Shown here piece by piece: positions 28,238 through 31,746 of a stretch of DNA of 31,746 nt. Source of the stretch: PWPS01 sp964507105 (GTDB lineage: Bacteria > Patescibacteriota > Minisyncoccia > Minisyncoccales > PWPS01); assembly GCA_964507105.1 (NCBI GenBank), contig CAZDOR010000008.1, positions 1-31,746 on the forward strand, given 5' to 3'. A program made the position numbers and the translations under genes. Under the pieces are notes generated by a model that had not been told where the DNA came from, made no database searches, and worked only from the letters and a program-made list of their open reading frames with translations. How positions within the stretch are numbered: position 1 is the stretch's first letter; the number at the start of each line of letters is the position of its first letter.

Positions 28238-28831
28238 ATGAAACACAAATTACCCGATCTCTCATATTCTTATGATGGACTGGGATCTTTCATCGATGAA
28301 AAGACGATGAAGATTCATCACACTAAACATCACCAGGGGTATGTGGACAAATTAAACAAAACCTTGCGGAAGACTAAGTTTGAAGACTGGTCCCTGGAAG
28401 ATCTTCTTAAAGGTTTGCAGGATCTTCCCGACGAAATAAAGACATCCGTTAGAAACAACGGTGGAGGCCACTCCAATCACATTCTTTTCTTCAGGGGGAT
28501 GACTCCTGAAGGAAAAAACAAGCCGGAAGGTAATCTTTTAGAAGCTATAAGAAAATCCTTCGGTAGCTTTGAAGAGTTCAAAGGTGAGTTCGAGGAGGTA
28601 GCCGGATCTCATTTTGGATCCGGGTGGGCTTGGTTGGTAGAAACCGGAGACGGTTTAGAAGTCTACTCAACCAGAGGTCACAACAGTCCGATCACGGATG
28701 GTTATCAACCAATCTTGAACTTGGATGTGTGGGAGCATGCTTATTATTTGAATTACCAAAACAAAAGAGGTGATTACGTAAAGAATTTTTGGAATGTAGT
28801 TGATTGGGATGAAGTTGAGAGCAGGTATTAG
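28238..28831 (+). CDS. sodA: Fe/Mn superoxide dismutase
   Basis: Superoxide dismutase of the iron/manganese family, 197 residues. Metal ligands are H27 in MKIHHTKHHQGYV, the second His of NNGGGHSNHILFF, and the Asp and His of LNLDVWEHAYYLNYQNKRGD. The Gly-Gly before HSNH and the QNKRGDY ending resemble Mn-type or cambialistic enzymes rather than strict FeSOD (family knowledge, not decisive). No signal peptide, so cytoplasmic. It is the second gene of the peroxiredoxin operon, and a strong terminator follows 9 bases after the stop. Confidence 0.96.
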   Translation: MKHKLPDLSYSYDGLGSFIDEKTMKIHHTKHHQGYVDKLNKTLRKTKFEDWSLEDLLKGLQDLPDEIKTSVRNNGGGHSNHILFFRGMTPEGKNKPEGNLLEAIRKSFGSFEEFKGEFEEVAGSHFGSGWAWLVETGDGLEVYSTRGHNSPITDGYQPILNLDVWEHAYYLNYQNKRGDYVKNFWNVVDWDEVESRY

Positions 28832-28840
28832 AGATGAGAA

Positions 28841-28870
28841 AAAGCCCGGTGAAGTTTCCGGGCTTTTTTT
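28841..28870 (+). terminator. Intrinsic terminator of the prx-sodA operon
   Basis: Perfect 9-bp stem AAAGCCCGG (28841-28849) / CCGGGCTTT (28858-28866), 8-base loop, T run 28864-28870. Confidence 0.93.
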
Positions 28871-28937
28871 AATTGAATTGATTTCTTATTTTTCCTACAA
28901 TTATAAAAGAGTTAATAATAAAATAATAAAAAATAAT

Positions 28938-30125
28938 ATGAGAGTAGGAATAGTCGGAGGAGGTTTTAGTGGGCTTTTAGCGGCTTATCGTTTATCACAA
29001 AAAAATATTTCTTGCATTTTATTCGAAGAGGATTGGCGATTGGGGGGGAGGTTTGATATTGCAGTAAAGGGGATTACTCCATCTCTTCATCCTGAATTTA
29101 ATAAACTTATAAAAGAATTGGGAGTAGAAGCTTCTTTAACCCCCCTGGGTGGAAAAAATATCGGTATCATGAACTCTGAAGATATTATGGCAATTACTGA
29201 AGAAAATTTGAAAAAAATGGTTGCTTCGTTTTCTAAAAGGGATCAGGAAATATTCCGTAAAATGAAAAAAGATGCGATGAAAATAAAAATAAATCCCTTT
29301 GAGATATCGGAGGTAAAAGAGTGCAGAGATATGACAATGGAAAATTATCTACAAGATGCTTCAGAAGCATTTATCAAAGAGGTGGTTCATGTGTTGCTTA
29401 ATTTTACTTTTATGCATCCGATAGATCTTTCTCGAATTTCTGCTTTGGATGGTCTGTTTCATTTACGTATAGCAATGGAGTATGCCAGGCCGGAATCCAA
29501 AACATTCGGAAAAGATGAAGGAATTGAGATAATAACCAGTATTTTAGAAAAAAAACTTCGAGATGAAAAAGTGGAATTAAATACCTCTTCTCAAGTTAAA
29601 AAAATAGAAGATGAAGATGGAAAAAAACTTATTCATTTCGAAAAAAACGAAAAAGACTTTTCCGAAAAAGTTGATAAAGTACTTATCACCGTCCCGGCAA
29701 CCAAAGTAAATGAAATAGATCCGGAGTTGGATGCGGGAGTCGGAATATTTTACGAAAAAACAGAATACTTTTTTGTAGAAGGTGAAAAAAGGACGGATAA
29801 GCGGATAATTTTAGGTTCTCCCAATGATAACCCTTCCAATATCAGGTTTTTTTTCGACACCTACAATGAGGGGCAACAAATCTTCCCTATGAATAAGGAA
29901 AAAGATATTGATTTTTCTCGGCTCTATGAGAGCTATGAGATAATAAGCAAATCCGAAAAATCTCATATCTTTCCGACTTTCGCCGGAGGAGTCAGAGCAC
30001 CCGAAATAAGAACGAATAAAAAAAACATTTATCTCGCCGGTGACTATTTTTACTTTCCGATTATAGAAACTGCACTTAGAACCACGGAAAAAGCGGTTAA
30101 GGTGATGACTCAGAACGTAAACTAA
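28938..30125 (+). CDS. FAD-dependent amine oxidase-like / protoporphyrinogen-oxidase-like protein
   Basis: Flavoprotein oxidoreductase of the amine-oxidase superfamily (monoamine oxidase, protoporphyrinogen oxidase, carotene desaturase relatives), 395 residues. It has the N-terminal dinucleotide motif VGIVGGGFSGLLAAYRLSQK, then FEEDWRLGGRF with the second Gly-rich turn. The C-terminal FAD segment is NIYLAGDYFYFPIIETALRT followed by TEKAVKVM. The start at 28938 is chosen because the terminator at 28841-28870 would lie inside any longer reading. No membrane helix. The substrate is unknown, and no haem or carotenoid genes accompany it. The deaminase gene follows 22 bases later, suggesting a loose operon running to uvsE. 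Confidence 0.85.
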   Translation: MRVGIVGGGFSGLLAAYRLSQKNISCILFEEDWRLGGRFDIAVKGITPSLHPEFNKLIKELGVEASLTPLGGKNIGIMNSEDIMAITEENLKKMVASFSKRDQEIFRKMKKDAMKIKINPFEISEVKECRDMTMENYLQDASEAFIKEVVHVLLNFTFMHPIDLSRISALDGLFHLRIAMEYARPESKTFGKDEGIEIITSILEKKLRDEKVELNTSSQVKKIEDEDGKKLIHFEKNEKDFSEKVDKVLITVPATKVNEIDPELDAGVGIFYEKTEYFFVEGEKRTDKRIILGSPNDNPSNIRFFFDTYNEGQQIFPMNKEKDIDFSRLYESYEIISKSEKSHIFPTFAGGVRAPEIRTNKKNIYLAGDYFYFPIIETALRTTEKAVKVMTQNVN

Positions 30126-30147
30126 AATTTGTTTTTTGTAGATAATT

Positions 30148-30642
30148 ATGAAAAATAATACAACCATCAAAGATAAAAAACATATTCGAAGATGTATTCA
30201 ACTTTCGAAGAACGCATTGGAGAGGGATGATAATCCATTTGGTGCTTTAATAGCTAACGAAGATGGAGTTTTGGTTGAGTCGGAAAACAAAATTAAGGAA
30301 AACGATGTTACAAACCATGCCGAAATAGTGGTAATGAGAAAAGCTCAGAAAATGCTAAAAACCGATGATTTTACCGGTTATACGATTTATTCCAATTGCG
30401 AGCCGTGTCCAATGTGCTCGTTTATGATTAGGGAATTAAAATTTAGCAGGGTTGTTTTTGCAGTTAAGTCTCCACACATGGGAGGATTCAGTAGATGGAA
30501 TATATTGGAAGATAAAGACTTACTGAAGTTCGAACCGATTTTTAGTGACCCCCCAAAAATAGTGGCGGGGCTTTTGGAAGAGGAAGCCGAAAAAGTTTTC
30601 GATAAAGCCGGATGGACAATGCAGGAGGGGATTAAAAATTAA
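30148..30642 (+). CDS. Nucleoside/guanine deaminase-like protein (CMP/dCMP deaminase fold)
   Basis: Zinc-dependent deaminase of a purine or pyrimidine base or nucleoside, 164 residues. Zinc and proton-shuttle motif NHAEIVVMRKA has H57 and E59. The second zinc motif is NCEPCPMCSFMIRELKFSRV (C87, C90). The N-terminal DNPFGALIANEDGVLVESEN and C-terminal SPHMGGFSRWNILEDKDLL resemble guanine deaminases and the free-nucleoside branch of COG0590 more than TadA, whose C-terminal RNA-binding features are not evident. No SD. It is followed 11 bases later by the YlbF-like gene. Substrate unproven. Confidence 0.88.
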   Translation: MKNNTTIKDKKHIRRCIQLSKNALERDDNPFGALIANEDGVLVESENKIKENDVTNHAEIVVMRKAQKMLKTDDFTGYTIYSNCEPCPMCSFMIRELKFSRVVFAVKSPHMGGFSRWNILEDKDLLKFEPIFSDPPKIVAGLLEEEAEKVFDKAGWTMQEGIKN

Positions 30643-30653
30643 ATTGAATAAGT

Positions 30654-31016
30654 ATGAATTTAACAAAAAAAACAGATGAATTGGCAGTAGCGGTAAAAGA
30701 AACGAATCAATATAAAAACTATAAAAGGGCCAAAGAAAATTTTGAGAAAAATCCCGAATCCAGAAACCTTTTGAACAATTTCAAAAAAGCGAAAAGCGAG
30801 TTAGCCATCCTTAAAGATGGAGGTTTTGATGGTGTAGAAGAACAACAAAAAAAAGTTGATAAGCTTTCAAACCGGGTTTTGAATAACGAAGAAATTCAAG
30901 AGTATTTAAAAACTAAAAAAAATTATCAGCAATTAGTAGAACAGATTGCTGCCGCTTTAAGTCATAAAATAGATTTCCCGGTAAATATGCCCAAAAAAAC
31001 TTCTTGTTGTGGGTAG
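30654..31016 (+). CDS. YlbF-family protein with C-terminal Cys-Cys
   Basis: Small helical protein (120 residues) of the YlbF/YmcA (Com_YlbF) family. Recognisable are the helical hairpins KKTDELAVAVKETNQYKNYK and RAKENFEKNPESRNLLNNFK, and later LNNEEIQEYLKTKKNYQQLV. It ends in PKKTSCCG. In Bacillus the RicA-RicF-RicT (YmcA-YlbF-YaaT) complex carries iron-sulfur clusters and modulates RNase Y (family knowledge). A terminal CC could serve a similar purpose here, but no partner gene is present. It starts 11 bases after the deaminase and ends 6 bases before uvsE, so the three are probably co-transcribed. Confidence 0.75.
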   Translation: MNLTKKTDELAVAVKETNQYKNYKRAKENFEKNPESRNLLNNFKKAKSELAILKDGGFDGVEEQQKKVDKLSNRVLNNEEIQEYLKTKKNYQQLVEQIAAALSHKIDFPVNMPKKTSCCG

Positions 31017-31022
31017 TTATCT

Positions 31023-31746
31023 ATGAGAGTAGGATATCCGTGTATAAATCTATCTTTGGATTGTAGGGCCGGTAGAACTTTCAGATTGAAGTCTTATTCT
31101 AAAGACAAGCTCGTAAAAACGGTGAGGGGAAATTTGGATTGTTTGGAAAAGATGATTGATTACAACATAAATCACGATTTGTTATTTTTAAGAATAACTT
31201 CCGACTTAATTCCGTTTGCTTCTCATCGGATAAATAATTTTAATTGGCAATCTAAGTTTGAGGATAGATTTGCAGAAATTGGAAAAAAGATAAGGGATGC
31301 CGATATGAGGATAACCATGCATCCGGGTCAATACACCGTACTTAATTCTAATAAAGAAAGGGTTTTTAAAAAGGCTGTAAAGGAAATAATTTATCATGTG
31401 GACGTGCTGGATCTTTTAGAGCTGGATAAAAAAGCGAAGGTAAATATTCATATTGGAGGTGTTTACGGAGATAGAGAGATGAGCATGGACAGGTTTGTAA
31501 GTAGATATAAGGGTCTCAGTCAAAGGATTAAGGATAGATTAATTATAGAAAATGATGAGAAGAGTTATTCTGTGTCTGATTGTTTAAAAATTTCAAATAA
31601 AACGGGTGCTCCGGTAACTTTTGACAACCTCCACCACAAGATAAATAACAATGGAGAAGATTTGCCCCAATTATTAGCGGAAGTTTTTAAAACCTGGAAA
31701 AAGGAGGACGGTCTACCCATAGTTCATTACAGCTCTCAAAAACCGG
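31023..31746 (+). CDS. uvsE: UV-damage endonuclease UvsE/UVDE (truncated by window end)
   Basis: TIM-barrel metal-dependent endonuclease that nicks DNA 5' of UV photoproducts and some abasic or oxidative lesions. The reading frame from ATG 31023 is open to the end of the window (241 codons visible). It starts MRVGYPCINLSLDCRAGRTF, typical for UvsE. Motifs continue with RITSDLIPFASHRIN, RITMHPGQYTVLNSN, KVNIHIGGVYGDRE, RLIIENDEKSYSVSDCLKIS, VTFDNLHHKIN and IVHYSSQKP. These supply the His/Glu/Asp metal ligands expected of the barrel. Family members are about 300 residues, so roughly the last fifth is missing. It follows the YlbF-like gene by 6 bases with no SD. It offers light-independent repair of UV damage. 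Confidence 0.95.
   Translation, partial: MRVGYPCINLSLDCRAGRTFRLKSYSKDKLVKTVRGNLDCLEKMIDYNINHDLLFLRITSDLIPFASHRINNFNWQSKFEDRFAEIGKKIRDADMRITMHPGQYTVLNSNKERVFKKAVKEIIYHVDVLDLLELDKKAKVNIHIGGVYGDREMSMDRFVSRYKGLSQRIKDRLIIENDEKSYSVSDCLKISNKTGAPVTFDNLHHKINNNGEDLPQLLAEVFKTWKKEDGLPIVHYSSQKP

Noticed and set aside
28800..28937. N-terminal extension of the FAD protein to 28800
   Set aside because: It would overlap sodA and run through the terminator at 28841-28870. The GxGxxG motif begins right after the ATG at 28938.
1..31746. CRISPR array, tRNA/rRNA genes, insertion sequences, prophage genes
   Set aside because: No spaced direct repeats, tRNA-like cloverleaf with CCA-end context, transposase motifs or phage structural genes were seen on either strand.

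Overview
The window is about 36% GC by eye, uses the standard bacterial code (UGA is a normal stop, several times directly before or inside an intrinsic terminator), and is tightly packed with short proteins. It looks like a chromosomal segment of a small-genome bacterium, most likely of the Candidate Phyla Radiation (Patescibacteria, Parcubacteria-like). The reasons are a MurF ligase lacking its usual N-terminal domain, a FemAB-type peptidyltransferase beside it, a Pif1-like helicase next to RarA, many housekeeping genes without Shine-Dalgarno (SD) sequences, and strings of unrelated small operons. The phylum call is inference. No rRNA, tRNA, CRISPR array, insertion sequence or prophage was seen, and no gene-free stretch exceeds about 205 bases.

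Layout. 165-6918 (+): serS, then cell-envelope genes (FemAB-like, murF, ftsQ-like), then a Pif1-like helicase and rarA. 6937-8299 (-): a small coiled-coil gene and a Fur/PerR-rubrerythrin operon. 8413-9469: a degenerate zincin-like gene and a charged helical gene converging on back-to-back terminators. 9574-12061 (+): UbiA prenyltransferase plus an orphan histidine kinase. 12181-13252: a small protein with a C-terminal sliding-clamp-binding peptide, then a secreted L,D-transpeptidase. 13357-16394: B12-type radical SAM enzyme, uppS, and a two-helix membrane protein preceded by a promoter/short ORF/terminator arrangement. 16599-18975: a HExxH zincin-like gene that is a paralogue of the 8413 gene, rlmN, and a FISUMP-domain protein. 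19000-22380: a CsoR/CstR-family repressor with a large operator-like dyad, trxA, trxB, gdhA and a zinc-ribbon membrane protein. 22463-27349: lipoprotein, Nudix, class IV aminotransferase, YgiT-type zinc finger, oligoendopeptidase F. 27489-31746: peroxiredoxin, Mn/Fe superoxide dismutase, FAD amine-oxidase-like protein, nucleoside deaminase, YlbF-like protein and a truncated UV-damage endonuclease.

How it fits together. Two themes dominate. One is the envelope: MurF, FemAB, FtsQ, UppS, L,D-transpeptidase, UbiA. The other is defence against oxidants and DNA damage: rubrerythrin, Fur/PerR, thioredoxin system, peroxiredoxin, SOD, RlmN, UvsE, RarA. AT-rich dyads at the fur and peroxiredoxin promoters suggest one peroxide- or iron-responsive regulon, and a perfect 12-4-12 dyad marks the thiol-redox operon. 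The most novel-looking items are the HxxRHRAQ zincin-like paralogue pair (one member has lost its catalytic Glu), the 93-residue QLSLF protein, two divergent promoter pairs with -35 boxes exactly 3 bp apart, and a strong-SD gene class that contrasts with the SD-less housekeeping genes.
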